DNA from: Pseudomonas sp. 14P_8.1_Bac3
GTDB taxonomy: Bacteria > Pseudomonadota > Gammaproteobacteria > Pseudomonadales > Pseudomonadaceae
NCBI RefSeq assembly: GCF_025466085.1
Contig: NZ_JANLOD010000041.1
Location: forward strand, 1 to 64,000
Direction of reading: 5' to 3'
Length of the DNA stretch: 64,000 nucleotides
Numbering within the stretch: the stretch's first letter is position 1; each line of letters opens with the position of its first letter. This document shows, piece after piece, positions 10,610-20,951 of this stretch. A program made the translations under genes and the position numbers. The notes below the pieces were generated by a model, which was not told where the DNA came from, did not search any database, and was given only the letters and a program-made list of their open reading frames with translations.

Positions 10610-11407
10610 TTACTCCATGTCCTTCAGCCAGGCAGTGTCCTTGAACCACTTGTCATGAATCCGATCGTAAGTGCCGTCTTTGTGGATCTGGTGCAGGAAA
10701 TTGTTGATGAAGTTGAGGCTGTCGTAGTCACCCTTCTTCAGACCAAAGGCCAGTGGCTCGTAGGTGAACGGCTTGTCGAGAAACACCAGTTTGCCGTTGC
10801 CGACCTTGTTCACCGCCACGACGTTGTAAGGCGCGTCGTAGATGAAGGCGTCGGCCTTGCCGTTGACCACGTCGAGCACGGCTTCCTGCTCGTTGTCGTA
10901 GCCGTGGTACTTGGCTTTGGCGATCAGCTTCTTGGCGACCATCTCACCGGTGGTGCCGAGTTTGGAGGTGATGCGGTAGTCGGCGGTGTTCAAGTCTTTG
11001 TAGGACTTGATGGTGCCCTCGAGGTCCTTGCGGATCAGCAACGTCTGACCGACCACGATGAACGGTTCGCTGAAGTTCAGGCGCAGGTTGCGTTCCTGAG
11101 TCAGGGTCATGCCACTGCCGATCATGTCGAACTTGTCGGTGAGCAGGGCCGGGATGATGCCGTCGTAGCCGGTGGACACCAGCTCCAGCTTGACGCCCAT
11201 GGCCTTGGCCATGGCTTTGAGGATATCGACTTCAAAGCCGATGATCTCGCCGCGCTTGTTGGTCATCTCGAACGGCATGTAGGTCGGGTCCATGCCGACT
11301 TTCAGCGTGCCGCGCTTGACCGCGTCATCGATGGCACCGGCCTGCGCCGTGCTGACTGCCGCCCATGCCGTGACGCCGACCAGCAGCATCGAGAGATACT
11401 TTTTCAT
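10610..11407 (-). CDS. polar amino acid ABC transporter substrate-binding protein
   Basis: Periplasmic binding protein of 265 residues. A signal peptide (MKKYLSMLLVGVTAWAAVSTAQA, cleavage after AQA) is followed by a type 2 periplasmic binding fold (GTLKVGMDPTYMPFEM, GFEVDILKAMA, KFDMIGSGMTLTQERN). The upstream ATG at 11413 is only one base from the GGGGA ribosome site, whereas the ATG at 11407 is seven bases away, so 11407 is chosen. It is the first gene of the three-gene transporter. The ligand is probably a polar amino acid, but its identity is not readable. Confidence 0.9.
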   Translation of the reverse strand: MKKYLSMLLVGVTAWAAVSTAQAGAIDDAVKRGTLKVGMDPTYMPFEMTNKRGEIIGFEVDILKAMAKAMGVKLELVSTGYDGIIPALLTDKFDMIGSGMTLTQERNLRLNFSEPFIVVGQTLLIRKDLEGTIKSYKDLNTADYRITSKLGTTGEMVAKKLIAKAKYHGYDNEQEAVLDVVNGKADAFIYDAPYNVVAVNKVGNGKLVFLDKPFTYEPLAFGLKKGDYDSLNFINNFLHQIHKDGTYDRIHDKWFKDTAWLKDME

Positions 11408-11574
11408 CTTCATGTCCCCAAACCCATTGCATTTGCGGCGCGAAATCGACGATTTTCCAATGAAAACCGATAGATACGGACTCAAACGGTCCGGGCGCAC
11501 TCATTCGGGGACGGATCCTAACGCACTCGCTCGTTTGCACAAGGGTTCAGGCGGGATTTATTGCTTCAGCCTAT

Positions 11575-11676
11575 TGTGGGAGCGAGCTGGCTCGCGATGG
11601 TCTTTAACAATTACGCGTGTTTTCTGAGTAAACACGGCGCTCTTGAGTCCATCGCGAGCGAGCTCGCGCCTACAGG
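11575..11676. repeat. REPIN-like pair 4
   Basis: A diverged inverted pair (GGGAGCGAGCTGGCTCGCG left, ATCGCGAGCGAGCTCGCGCC right) about 50 bases apart. It lies just after the opgH stop codon and upstream of the amino acid transporter operon. Confidence 0.8.
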
Positions 11677-11683
11677 GTTTCTA

Positions 11684-14254
11684 TCAGGCCAACTGCGGCT
11701 GTGCGCTCAACGGCTTGAGCGGCAGCAGCGGTGCATGGGGATCGGCGTTCACCGATTTGCGCCAAGCGGCCAGCCACTCGGGGTGACCTTCGCTCCACAC
11801 CTGCTCGTGCAGGCGCGCCAGTGCCACCGGGTCGCTCAGCAGCTGCACACGCTCGTTGTTTGTAAGACCATCCGGCCCGACCTTCAACGCGTGGCGAACC
11901 CGTTCGATCCGCAGCCATTCGATTGGCTCGGCTTCGCGGTGACGCGAAGTCGCCAGCGAACACGCCAGGGCGTTCTGCTGGGGATCAACCACGGAGCGAA
12001 CGAAGCCGTCTTTCAGCGCGTGATAACGGTTTTCATGGGTGTACTTGTCGGTGTCCTGCAACGCCTGGGGCGGATTGTATTCCTCTGGGATGAGGAACAG
12101 GCTTTCGTCACGGGACTTGAGGCCCAGGCCCACACGGCTCGAGATCACCGACACCGGAATCGACAGCATCAACGAGCCGACGATCGGCACCAGCCACCAG
12201 AGAAAGCTCGGGTTCAGCCAGATCACCAACAACGCCCAGAGGAAGCCCAGCAAGGTTTGCGGACCGTGACGCTTGACCGCTTCGCTCCATGGCGTGGAGT
12301 CGTCGTCACGTTGCGGGGAGTTCCAGGTCGCCGCCCAGCCGAGGAACGCGGCGAGGACGAAACGGGTGTGGAAAATCATCCGCACCGGCGCCAGCAGCAT
12401 GGAGAACAGCATCTCCAGCAGCATCGACAGGGTCACCTTGAACTTGCCGCCGAACTCTTTCGCGCCCTTGGCCCAGATCAGGATGATGCTCAACAACTTC
12501 GGCAGGAACAGCAGCACGATGGTGGTCGAGAACAGCGCGATGGCCTTGTCCGGGTGCCATTGCGGCCACAGCGGATAGAGCTGGCGCGGTTCAAGGAAAT
12601 ACTGCGGCTCCATCAGCGTGTTGACCGCCAGCAGCGCCGTCGACAGCACCAGGAAGAAAAACCACAGTGGCGCCGACAGGTAAGACATCACGCCGGTCAG
12701 GAACACCGCACGGTGCACCGGGTGCATGCCCTTGACCAGGAACAGGCGGAAGTTCATCAGGTTACCGTGGCACCAGCGACGGTCACGCTTGAGTTCGTCC
12801 AGCAGGTTCGGCGGCAGTTCTTCGTAGCTGCCCGGCAAGTCGTAGGCAATCCACACGCCCCAGCCAGCACGCCGCATCAGCGCCGCTTCGACGAAGTCGT
12901 GGGACAGGATCGCACCGGCGAACGCGCCCTTTCCCGGCAACGGCGCCAGGGCGCAATGCTCGATGAACGGCTTCATGCGGATGATCGCGTTGTGGCCCCA
13001 GTAGTGGGATTCGCCCAACTGCCAGAAGTGCAGGCCGGCGGTGAACAGCGGGCCATACACACGGGTCGCGAACTGCTGCATGCGCGCGTACAGCGTGTCC
13101 ATGCCGGAAGCGCGCGGCGCGGTCTGGATAATCCCGGCGTCCGGCGTGGCTTCCATGAGTCGCACCAGACTGGTCAGGCACTCACCGCTCATCACGGAGT
13201 CGGCGTCGAGCACGACCATGTATTTGTAGTCACCGCCCCAACGACGGCAGAAGTCGTCGAGGTTGCCGCTCTTGCGTTTGACCCGACGGCGACGGCGGCG
13301 ATAGAAGATCTTGCCGAAGCCCTTGGCTTCGCGGCAGACGTCCAGCCAGGCCTGTTGTTCGGCGACGCAGATGTCGGCCTCGTTACTGTCGCTGAGAACG
13401 AAAAAGTCGAAGCGATCGAGGTCGCCCGTGGCCGCCACTGACTCGAAGGTCGCACGCAAACCGGCAAACACCCGAGGTACGTCTTCGTTGCAGATCGGCA
13501 TCACCAGTGCGGTACGCGCATCCTTGGCGATCGGCTCGTTGCCGGCACTTTTACCGGAAATGCGGTATTTGTCGTGGCCGGTGAGCAATTCGAGAAAGCC
13601 CATCAACGCGGTCCAGAAACCCGCAGACACCCAGCAGAACAGAATCCCGAACAGAATCAGGATGCTGGTTTGCAGCGCATACGGCAGCACCTGCGTGGCG
13701 GTCTGCATCAGCGGTTGATGCAGGACTTCGTTGAGGTCGACGAACGACCAGCCCTGGTACGGCATGATGCCTTTCATGTACCAGCCGGCGACGATGGTCT
13801 GGCCGAGCATCAGCACCAGCAGAATGTAGCGACGGATCGAACCGACGGTGCGCCAGCGGGCAGCCGGAAGCACGCGCTCATCTTTCGGCGGGGCCGGCGG
13901 ATTGGTACGGCCGGTCAGGCGGCGCCAGCCGCGCACCAGGATGTTGGTGCGCCACGGCTCCGGAACCACTTTGGTCCGACGGATCGGCGGGGTGGCCTTG
14001 AGGCAGACCCGACCGCTGGCGTCGAGCGCCAGCATTTCCGCTTCTTCCAGCTCTTCGGCGGTGTTCAGGGTCAAACGCCGGCCCACCGAGGCCTGGGCGG
14101 CCTCGGTCGGTGCGTCGAACGTCGAAGACGACAGACGCTGGTGCAGTTCGCTGAAGGACTGGCAGCCCGCGAGTTCCGCGCGCTGCTCGTCGGTCATCGG
14201 TAAATGCGCCAGATACTCGGCAAGGGTCTCTGGCTGTACTGAAGAATTACTCAT
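11684..14254 (-). CDS. opgH: glucans biosynthesis glucosyltransferase OpgH (MdoH)
   Basis: Inner-membrane glucosyltransferase that builds the backbone of osmoregulated periplasmic glucans from UDP-glucose; 856 residues. A GT2 catalytic domain ([30 protein letters not shown], then RDRRWCHGN as the Q/RxxRW motif) is flanked by hydrophobic segments, two before and several after it. The C-terminal tail is about 170 residues. It overlaps the end of opgG by eight bases, so the two are co-transcribed. Length and motifs are normal for the family. Confidence 0.96.
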   Translation of the reverse strand: MSNSSVQPETLAEYLAHLPMTDEQRAELAGCQSFSELHQRLSSSTFDAPTEAAQASVGRRLTLNTAEELEEAEMLALDASGRVCLKATPPIRRTKVVPEPWRTNILVRGWRRLTGRTNPPAPPKDERVLPAARWRTVGSIRRYILLVLMLGQTIVAGWYMKGIMPYQGWSFVDLNEVLHQPLMQTATQVLPYALQTSILILFGILFCWVSAGFWTALMGFLELLTGHDKYRISGKSAGNEPIAKDARTALVMPICNEDVPRVFAGLRATFESVAATGDLDRFDFFVLSDSNEADICVAEQQAWLDVCREAKGFGKIFYRRRRRRVKRKSGNLDDFCRRWGGDYKYMVVLDADSVMSGECLTSLVRLMEATPDAGIIQTAPRASGMDTLYARMQQFATRVYGPLFTAGLHFWQLGESHYWGHNAIIRMKPFIEHCALAPLPGKGAFAGAILSHDFVEAALMRRAGWGVWIAYDLPGSYEELPPNLLDELKRDRRWCHGNLMNFRLFLVKGMHPVHRAVFLTGVMSYLSAPLWFFFLVLSTALLAVNTLMEPQYFLEPRQLYPLWPQWHPDKAIALFSTTIVLLFLPKLLSIILIWAKGAKEFGGKFKVTLSMLLEMLFSMLLAPVRMIFHTRFVLAAFLGWAATWNSPQRDDDSTPWSEAVKRHGPQTLLGFLWALLVIWLNPSFLWWLVPIVGSLMLSIPVSVISSRVGLGLKSRDESLFLIPEEYNPPQALQDTDKYTHENRYHALKDGFVRSVVDPQQNALACSLATSRHREAEPIEWLRIERVRHALKVGPDGLTNNERVQLLSDPVALARLHEQVWSEGHPEWLAAWRKSVNADPHAPLLPLKPLSAQPQLA

Positions 14255-16061
14255 CGGCAGGCAACTGATAGCTCCAGGTCTCGGTCAGGACTTCTTCAGT
14301 CGAGGCCGGTTCCGGTGTGGCTGGGGCCGCGTTCGCAGCGGCGGGCTGCTTGGCGTCTTTGTTGTCCTTGTCCTTGGCATCCGTCGCAGGCTTGGCGTCA
14401 GCCTGCTTGGCGTCCGCTTGTTTCGCTTCCTTATCCTCTTTCTCCTGTTGCTTGGCGGCAACCTTGTCGGCCTTGGCGACGGAGGAGTTGGACGCTGGAA
14501 TCGAAGTCTTGGCGAGGTCGGCCGGCACGATGTTCTGTACCAGGGCAGCACGCATCTCGGTGGACTTGCCCGGATCCTTGATCTTCATCCGCAAGGTCAG
14601 GCGCCAGCCTTTGGTTTCCGGGTTGTAGCGCACGCTGTTCTCGACCAGCTCGGCGTTGTCGCCGACGCTGACCTGGCTGCGCACATCGGTGTCCGGCGCC
14701 AACGCGGCCAGGGACGGACCTTCGAAGTCCACCAGGTAAGCCACGCTGCCGTCCGGCTGACGGATCAGGTTGGACTGCTTCACGTCACCAGTGGAGCGCA
14801 GGGTCTGCTTGACCCAAGCGCTGTCAGGCGCATGGATCGCGGCTTCGTCGATGGTCCAGTGCATGCGGTAATTGACGTCCAGCGGCTGGCCAGGCTCCGG
14901 CAGTTTCTCCGGGCTCCAGAACGCAACAATGTTGTCGTTGGTTTCGTCGGCGGTCGGAATCTCGACCAGGTCGACGGAACCCTTGCCCCAATCGCCTTTA
15001 GGCTCGATCCAGGCACTTGGACGCTTGTCATAGCGGTCGTCGAGGTCTTCGTAGTGGCTGAAGTCGCGGCCACGTTGCAGCAAGCCGAAGCCGCGCGGGT
15101 TTTCGATGGAGAAGTTGCTCACCGCCAGGTGTTTCGGGTTGTTCAGCGGACGCCAGATCCACTCGCCGTTGCCGGCATGGATCGACAGACCGCTAGAGTC
15201 ATGCAGTTCGCGACGGTAATTCAGCACTTTCGACGGCTGGTTCGCGCCGAACAGGAACATGCTGGTCAGCGGCGCAACGCCAAGCTTGGTGACTTTGTCA
15301 CGCAGGTACATCTGGGCCTTGACGTCGACCACGGTGTCGCTGCCCGGACGCAGGGTCAGGCGATAGGCACCGGTGGCGCGTGGCGAATCCAGCAGGGCGA
15401 AGATCACCAGGTGCTTGTCACCCGGTTTCGGCTGTTCAATCCAGAACTCGGTGAACCGCGGGAATTCTTCGCCGGACGGCAACGCGGTGTCGATGGCCAT
15501 GCCACGAGCGGACAAGCCATAGGTGTGACCCTTGCCGACAACGCGGAAGTAACTCGCGCCGAGCATGGTCATGATCTCATCTTGCTTGTCGGCCTTGTTG
15601 ATCGGGTACAGCACACGGAAGCCGGCATAACCCAGCTGCTCAGTGGCTTTAGGATCGAACTTGACATCGCCGAAATCGAAACGACTTGGGTCGTATTTGA
15701 TCTCTTCGACGGTGTTGGCTGTGATTTCGTTGATTTTCACCGGCGTATCGAAGTGCATGCCCTGGTGATAGAACGACAGCTTGAATGGGGTTTTCTGATC
15801 GGCCCACTCGGCTTTTTCGGTGCGGAAACGAATTTTCTGATAGTCCGCGAACTTCATCTCGCGGAATTCGTTCGGCAGGTTACTGCGCGGGGCTTCGTAT
15901 TTCTGCCCGGCCAGCTCTTTTGCCTTGGCTGACACATCATCCAGACTGAATGCCCAAAGCTGGCCGGCGCTGAGCAGGCAAAGCAGAGCCGAGCCCGCTA
16001 CCAGAGCGCTTCGTAACCGTTTGGCAGACAATTTTGGTGCAATACAGGGACTAACAATCAC
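14247..16061 (-). CDS. opgG: periplasmic glucan biosynthesis protein OpgG (MdoG)
   Basis: Periplasmic protein required for synthesis or branching of osmoregulated periplasmic glucans, 604 residues. A basic N-terminus and hydrophobic signal sequence end near GQLWA. The beta-sandwich OpgG domain follows ([32 protein letters not shown]). The GTG at 16061, with GAGGG six bases upstream, is preferred over the longer frame from 16088. Residues about 515-590 are a Lys/Ala/Asp/Gln-rich low-complexity insert placed just before the conserved last strand [11 protein letters not shown], which is unusual for the family. Confidence 0.93.
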   Translation of the reverse strand: MIVSPCIAPKLSAKRLRSALVAGSALLCLLSAGQLWAFSLDDVSAKAKELAGQKYEAPRSNLPNEFREMKFADYQKIRFRTEKAEWADQKTPFKLSFYHQGMHFDTPVKINEITANTVEEIKYDPSRFDFGDVKFDPKATEQLGYAGFRVLYPINKADKQDEIMTMLGASYFRVVGKGHTYGLSARGMAIDTALPSGEEFPRFTEFWIEQPKPGDKHLVIFALLDSPRATGAYRLTLRPGSDTVVDVKAQMYLRDKVTKLGVAPLTSMFLFGANQPSKVLNYRRELHDSSGLSIHAGNGEWIWRPLNNPKHLAVSNFSIENPRGFGLLQRGRDFSHYEDLDDRYDKRPSAWIEPKGDWGKGSVDLVEIPTADETNDNIVAFWSPEKLPEPGQPLDVNYRMHWTIDEAAIHAPDSAWVKQTLRSTGDVKQSNLIRQPDGSVAYLVDFEGPSLAALAPDTDVRSQVSVGDNAELVENSVRYNPETKGWRLTLRMKIKDPGKSTEMRAALVQNIVPADLAKTSIPASNSSVAKADKVAAKQQEKEDKEAKQADAKQADAKPATDAKDKDNKDAKQPAAANAAPATPEPASTEEVLTETWSYQLPADE

Positions 16062-16338
16062 GAGCAACCCTCGCCGAAAACAGATCAAAAAACCAACGGC
16101 CAGCTATCTATATGCCAGGTTGGCGAGCATTGTTCCGACTCCCATGGGGCTAAATGATTCCCCAACAGGTCCAGGACAAGTCTCTACCTAAGTCAAAAAT
16201 GGACCAACGAACGCTGATCCCCGTAGCGCGCGATTATCTAGCAGGCCGCGTTACAACGCATCAGGCGCAACAAAGTATTTCTCGCGGAAAACGCCTGTTT
16301 TCAGTCGAAAAGCCCTTAAAAAGTTGTTTCAAGCGCTT

Positions 16339-16776
16339 TCATGTCTGTAACAGGAAGGTGACCGGGCCATCATTGACCAGGTGCACCTGCATATCCGCGC
16401 CGAATCTACCTGATGCCACAGTGCCATGCACCTGTTTCGCTTTCTCTAATAGATAGTCGAAAAGCTCCTCGCCCAGCGCCGGAGTTGCGGCCGTCGAAAA
16501 CCCCGGGCGCAACCCGCTTCGGGTGTCGGCGGCCAGGGTGAACTGAGAGACCAGCAGCAACCCGCCACCGACATCGGCCAGGGACAGATTCATCTTGCCC
16601 TCGGCATCACTGAACACACGATAGTTAAGCAGCTTATGCAGAAGTTTGTCGGCACTCGCCCGAGTATCCTCCGGCTCTACCGCGACCAGCACCAGCAAAC
16701 CCTGATCAACGGCGCCCACCACTTCCCCGGCGACCTCGACACGAGCGCCACGCACCCGTTGCAACAGGCCCTTCAT
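16339..16776 (-). CDS. dtd: D-aminoacyl-tRNA deacylase Dtd
   Basis: Removes D-amino acids, and glycine mischarged on tRNA-Ala, from tRNAs; 145 residues. The two active-site motifs [11 protein letters not shown] and [10 protein letters not shown] (Gly-cisPro) are intact. The ATG overlaps the pip stop by four bases (ATGA), so it is translated from the same message. Confidence 0.96.
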   Translation of the reverse strand: MKGLLQRVRGARVEVAGEVVGAVDQGLLVLVAVEPEDTRASADKLLHKLLNYRVFSDAEGKMNLSLADVGGGLLLVSQFTLAADTRSGLRPGFSTAATPALGEELFDYLLEKAKQVHGTVASGRFGADMQVHLVNDGPVTFLLQT

Positions 16777-17744
16777 GCTTCTTCTGGCGCCAGGTCGAGC
16801 AAGCGCCGGGCCATCTGATCGGCGGCGCGCACCAATGCATCGGTGATACCCGGTTCGGAAGCGGCATGCCCCGCATCGCGGATCACCTGCAGTTCGCTGT
16901 TCGGCCAGTTCTGGTGCAATTCCCAGGCGTTGTCCAGCGGGCAGATCACGTCGTAGCGACCGTGGACGATCACGCCGGGCAGATGAGCGATCTTGCCCAT
17001 GTCGCGGATCAACTGGTTCGGTTCGAGAAACGCGTTGTTGGTGAAGTAATGGCATTCGATGCGGGCAATGGACAACGCGCGCTGCGGCTCGGAAAAGCGA
17101 TCGACCACCAGCGGATTCGGCCGCAGGGTCGCGGTCCGGCCTTCCCAGGTAGACCAGGCCTTGGCCGCGTGCATCTGGGCGATCTGATCGTTGCCGGTCA
17201 GACGTTTGTGGAAAGCGCTGAGCAAGTCGTCGCGCTCGTCCAGCGGGATCGGCGCGATGTAGTCCTGCCAGTAATCGGGGAACAGACGGCTGGCACCGGC
17301 CTGGTAGAACCACTCGATTTCCTGCGGGCGGCAGAGAAAAATCCCGCGCACGATCAGGCCGTGCACACGCTCGGGGTGGGTCTGTGCATACGCCAGCGCC
17401 AGGGTCGAGCCCCACGAACCGCCGAACAACACCCATTTGTCGATGCCCAGGTGCTGACGAATCCGCTCGAGGTCGGCGACCAGGTCCCAAGTGGTGTTGT
17501 TTTCCAGGCTGGCGTGGGGAGTGGAGCGACCGCAACCGCGCTGGTCGAAGGTGACGATGCGATAGAGGTTCGGATCAAAGAAACAACGACTTTGTGCATC
17601 ACACCCGGCGCCGGGACCGCCGTGGATGAACACCACCGGCAACCCTTCCGGTGAACCGCTTTCGTCGACATACAGGGTGTGGGTTTCATCGACAGCCAGA
17701 TCGTGCCGGGCGTAGGGTTTGATCTGCGGGTACAAAGTCTGCAT
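16773..17744 (-). CDS. pip: proline iminopeptidase
   Basis: Alpha/beta-hydrolase that releases N-terminal proline from peptides, family S33, 323 residues. The oxyanion motif HGGPGAGCD, the nucleophile elbow [10 protein letters not shown], the acid residue region HGRYDVICP and the His in RDAGHAASE are visible. The gene directly precedes dtd, as in other pseudomonads. Confidence 0.95.
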   Translation of the reverse strand: MQTLYPQIKPYARHDLAVDETHTLYVDESGSPEGLPVVFIHGGPGAGCDAQSRCFFDPNLYRIVTFDQRGCGRSTPHASLENNTTWDLVADLERIRQHLGIDKWVLFGGSWGSTLALAYAQTHPERVHGLIVRGIFLCRPQEIEWFYQAGASRLFPDYWQDYIAPIPLDERDDLLSAFHKRLTGNDQIAQMHAAKAWSTWEGRTATLRPNPLVVDRFSEPQRALSIARIECHYFTNNAFLEPNQLIRDMGKIAHLPGVIVHGRYDVICPLDNAWELHQNWPNSELQVIRDAGHAASEPGITDALVRAADQMARRLLDLAPEEA

Positions 17745-17848
17745 TGCGCGCTCCGTAAGGGGTCGAGGTCATCCCTGGGGGGACTTCTGAAATTCTGCCG
17801 TCCGGCATCATAAACCCGAATTACGTCAATGAGCATGCCCTGGCTGAG

Positions 17849-18778
17849 TCAGAGTTTTGCCGCCATTTTTTTTGCCAGATAGCCAAGCAGCGTTTCATAC
17901 AGCGCGTCGACCTCGGCCACCTGGCCCCGCCCGCGCAAACAGCCGTGGACCAGTCCCTCGCCGCCATAAAGTGTCACGGCGACGCCTGCAGCCTTCAGTT
18001 GCTCGGCGTAGCACACACCGTCGTCACGCAGCGGGTCGAACTGCGCCACGGCGATCAGCGCCGGTGGCAGGCCGCTGAAATCCCCGGCGAGCAACGGCAT
18101 CGCATAGGCGCCCGGCTGGGACGTGCCGCGCAGGTACAAGGCGTGATAGCAGTCGACATCGCTGCTGCTGAGCAACGGTGCGTCGACGCACTCGCTGCGC
18201 GACGGCAGGCGATGATCGCCGCCGAGCCCCGGGTAGATCAGGACCTGCGCCGCCGGCAGCGGCTCGCCGGCATCGCGCAAGGCCAGGCACATGGCGGCGG
18301 CGAGATTGCCACCGGCGCTGTCGCCAGCCACCACGGTTCGCTCGGGATCGAGCTGGAAGGGACCGGTGCGCAACGCGCGCCAGACCGCCAGGCAATCGTC
18401 AAACCCGGCCGGAAACGGATGCTCCGGCGCCAGTCGGTAATCGACCGCAATCACCAGCACGCCGAGCGTCGACGCCAGTTCAGCGCAGATGAAGTCGTGG
18501 GAATCCAGATCCCCCACCACCCAGCCGCCGCCATGCAGGTACACCACGCACGGATCTCCTTCTGCCGATGCTGTCGACGTGGGCTGATAAGACCGCAGCG
18601 GCACGCCGGCCAATTCAAAATCAACCACGTACAGCCCAGCGGGACGTGGCGGGGTGAACGCCAGGCACATCGTGCTGTAAGCCTGGCGCATACCGGCGAG
18701 GCTGCTTTCGGTGCTGTTGAAGCTGATGGTTTTCTCGACGAAAGCCGTCATCTGCGCGGATAGCGGATAAGGAGCCAT
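17849..18778 (-). CDS. alpha/beta hydrolase, hormone-sensitive-lipase type esterase
   Basis: Soluble esterase/lipase-like enzyme of 309 residues. The family IV (HSL) signature is clear: HGGGWVVGDLDSHD for the oxyanion hole, GDSAGGNLAA for the nucleophile, then DPLRDDG for Asp and GLVHGC for His. The ATG at 18778 (MAPYPLSAQM) is chosen; the frame upstream runs into REP sequence. The natural substrate is unknown. Confidence 0.85.
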   Translation of the reverse strand: MAPYPLSAQMTAFVEKTISFNSTESSLAGMRQAYSTMCLAFTPPRPAGLYVVDFELAGVPLRSYQPTSTASAEGDPCVVYLHGGGWVVGDLDSHDFICAELASTLGVLVIAVDYRLAPEHPFPAGFDDCLAVWRALRTGPFQLDPERTVVAGDSAGGNLAAAMCLALRDAGEPLPAAQVLIYPGLGGDHRLPSRSECVDAPLLSSSDVDCYHALYLRGTSQPGAYAMPLLAGDFSGLPPALIAVAQFDPLRDDGVCYAEQLKAAGVAVTLYGGEGLVHGCLRGRGQVAEVDALYETLLGYLAKKMAAKL

Positions 18779-18829
18779 ATGCCTGCTGTCAGTCCGTTCA
18801 AGGATTTGTGAATGTGCCGCCTGAACCTG

Positions 18830-18917
18830 TGGAAGCGGGCTTGCTCGCGAAGGCGGTATGTCAGCCAACTTCAATGGTGCCTGACACAACGCTTTCGCGA
18901 GCAAGCCCGCTCCCACA
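18830..18917. repeat. REPIN-like pair 5
   Basis: Inverted pair with arms GGAAGCGGGCTTGCTCGCGA and TCGCGAGCAAGCCCGCTCCC about 40 bases apart. It sits between the esterase gene and the ChoX-like gene. Confidence 0.9.
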
Positions 18918-18933
18918 AGGGTCGGTGATACGG

Positions 18934-19890
18934 CTAGTTCTTCAGGCTGGCCTGAACGGCAGTGACACCATCCCTGCCATCAAGACTGCTGACACCGGCC
19001 AGCCAGCGCTGAAGATCTTCCGGGTGATCACGCAGCCATTGCCGGGCCACGTCCTGCGGCGTCTTGCGCTCCATGATCGGCACCATCAGCTGGCTTTCCT
19101 GAGCGGCGGTGAAGGTCAGGTTCTCCAACAAGCGGTTCACGTTCGGGCAACGTTCAGCGTAGTCCGGCGACGTCACGGTCGAGACCGTGGCCGCCCCTTC
19201 GTTCGGCCCGTAGACATCGTCGCTGCCGGTCAGGTAGGTGATCTTCATGTTGATGTTCATCGGGTGCGGGGTCCAACCGACGAACACCACGAACTCCTTG
19301 CGATTCACCGCCCGTTGAACGGCAGCGAGCATGCCGGCCTCACCGGATTCGATCAGTTTGAAATCCTTGAGGCCGAAGTGGTTGGTTTCGATCATGGTCT
19401 TGATCGTGGTGTTGGCCCCGCTACCGGGCTCGATGCCGTAGATCTTGCCGCCCAGTTTGTCTTTGAATTTGGCGATGTCAGCGAAAGTTTTCAGCCCGGC
19501 ATCGGCGACGTACTGAGGCACCGCGAGGGTGGCCTGAGCATCGGCCAGGCTCGGCTTGGCCATGACCTTCAACTGATTGGCCGCCACGAACGGGGCGATA
19601 TTGTTGTCCATCGCCGGCTTCCAGTAACCGAGGAAGATGTCGAGACGCTTGTCACGAATGCCGGCAAAGATGATTTGCTGCACGGCGCTGGTTTGTTTGC
19701 TTTCGTAGCCCAGACCGTTTAGCAGCACATCGGCCATGCCGCTGGTGGCGATAACATCGGTCCAGTTGACCACGCCCATGCGCACGGCTTTGCAGGAAGC
19801 ATCGTCACTGGCCAGCACACTGGTGCTGAGAAGGGCGGTGCCGCAGAGGATGGAGAGACAGCGGGTGAACAAACTTTTGATGCTTGTCAT
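18934..19890 (-). CDS. ChoX-like quaternary-amine ABC substrate-binding protein (orphan)
   Basis: Periplasmic binding protein of the OpuAC type, 318 residues, with a signal peptide ending near SVLAS. It aligns with choline-binding ChoX: Trp43 and Asp45 (VNWTDV), Trp90 (LGYWKP) and Trp206 (VGWTPHPMN) are kept. The ChoX Tyr119 position reads Ala (ADAQATLAVP), and the Asn156 position reads Ser (IEPGSGAN). No permease or ATPase is adjacent, so it probably feeds a shared transporter, as CaiX and BetX do. Choline, betaine or carnitine are family ligands; the altered box argues against simply calling it choline-specific. The ATG at 19890 gives the signal peptide. Confidence 0.8.
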   Translation of the reverse strand: MTSIKSLFTRCLSILCGTALLSTSVLASDDASCKAVRMGVVNWTDVIATSGMADVLLNGLGYESKQTSAVQQIIFAGIRDKRLDIFLGYWKPAMDNNIAPFVAANQLKVMAKPSLADAQATLAVPQYVADAGLKTFADIAKFKDKLGGKIYGIEPGSGANTTIKTMIETNHFGLKDFKLIESGEAGMLAAVQRAVNRKEFVVFVGWTPHPMNINMKITYLTGSDDVYGPNEGAATVSTVTSPDYAERCPNVNRLLENLTFTAAQESQLMVPIMERKTPQDVARQWLRDHPEDLQRWLAGVSSLDGRDGVTAVQASLKN

Positions 19891-20043
19891 AGAGAGCGTT
19901 CTCGTGCGGCAGCGGATTGTTATGGGCCCGGTGTCTTTGTGCACCGTGGGCAGAACATTACGCAGCAGACGAGCGGTAAAAGCGAACTGTGGCGACCGGG
20001 ATTTGCACGGTGGCGACTGTTCAATGTGGCGATGAGGTTTAAC

Positions 20044-20132
20044 TGTGGGAGCGAGCCTGCTCGCGATGGCGGTGGATCAGTCCAAATAGCTGTAGCAGAC
20101 AGATCGCTATCGCGAGCAGGCTCGCTCCCACA
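20044..20132. repeat. REPIN-like pair 6
   Basis: Inverted pair (GGGAGCGAGCCTGCTCGCGA and TCGCGAGCAGGCTCGCTCCC) about 40 bases apart, immediately after the hutG stop codon. It is a likely end of the long hut transcript. Confidence 0.9.
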
Positions 20133-20137
20133 AGGGA

Positions 20138-20941
20138 TTATGCGTTGTAGTGTTTTTTGCCCCAGGCCAGCAGCCCTTGCAGCAACTCCTTGAGCACCAC
20201 CTGCGTCGGCGCTGCCAGATCCGGCCGATAGCGGAATGGCTCGAATTCTTCCATGTAGGTGCACTGGCCCAACTCGAGCTGCACGGCGTGGATGTTTTCC
20301 GCCGGGTTGCCGTAGTGGCGGGTGATGTGGCCGCCCTTGAAGCGACCGTTCAGCACATGGCTGTAATCGCCGTGGCGGGCGCAGATCGCTTCCAGTTGCG
20401 AGGCCAACTGCGGATCGCAGCTGGCGCCGTTGAAGGTGCCGAGGTTGAAGTCAGGCAGCTTGCCGTCGAACAGGTGCGGAATGATCGAGCGAATCGAGTG
20501 GGCGTCGAACAGCAATGCATAGCCGAACTCGGCTTTCAGGCGGGCCAGTTCCTGCTGCAGAGTGCTGTGGTACGGCGTCCAGATCTGCTCCAGATAGGTC
20601 GCGCGCTCTGCTTTGGACGGCTCAAGACCCTCACGGAACAACGGAATGCCGTCGAACAGCGTTGCCGGGTATAGACCCGTCGTTGCACCGGCATACAACG
20701 GCTTGTCGTCGGACGGCCGGTTCAGGTCGATGACAAACCGCGAATACTCGGCGGCCAAGGTGCTGGCGCCCAATTCGCTGGCGAATTGGTAAAGCGTTGG
20801 AATATGCCAGTCGGTGTCCGGCAGGCTTTTCGCGTCGGGGATCAACCCGGATTCGACCGCCGGGGTCAGGCGCACGCCGGCGTGGGGCATGCTGATCAGC
20901 AGCGGCACGCGGCCTTGTTTGAAGTTCAGAACCTTATCCAC
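20138..20941 (-). CDS. hutG: N-formylglutamate deformylase HutG
   Basis: Last step of the five-step histidine pathway: N-formylglutamate to glutamate and formate. The 267-residue product belongs to the N-formylglutamate amidohydrolase family, with metal and substrate motifs SMPHAGVRLTP, DTDWHIPTLY, FVIDLNRPSDD and LLFDAHSIRS. The start is the GTG at 20941, with AGGAGA about six bases upstream; the longer frame overlaps hutI. This HutG type fits the presence of HutF in the locus, because HutF makes formylglutamate. Confidence 0.95.
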   Translation of the reverse strand: MDKVLNFKQGRVPLLISMPHAGVRLTPAVESGLIPDAKSLPDTDWHIPTLYQFASELGASTLAAEYSRFVIDLNRPSDDKPLYAGATTGLYPATLFDGIPLFREGLEPSKAERATYLEQIWTPYHSTLQQELARLKAEFGYALLFDAHSIRSIIPHLFDGKLPDFNLGTFNGASCDPQLASQLEAICARHGDYSHVLNGRFKGGHITRHYGNPAENIHAVQLELGQCTYMEEFEPFRYRPDLAAPTQVVLKELLQGLLAWGKKHYNA

Positions 20942-20951
20942 AACTGCTCTC

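Noticed and set aside
11561..16000. Long open frames on + opposite opgH and opgG (11561-13441 and 13848-15932)
   Set aside because: They mirror the codon-position bias of the genes beneath, lack ribosome sites and family resemblance, and the minus-strand genes are certain.
16154..16456. 100-residue open frame on + in the opgG-dtd gap
   Set aside because: It overlaps the dtd coding end on the other strand, has no clear ribosome site, and I recognise no family.
18779..18916. N-terminal extensions beginning with GAGLLAK-type peptides on the esterase, the hutH paralogue and other genes
   Set aside because: These peptides are translations of REP palindromes upstream of the true starts.
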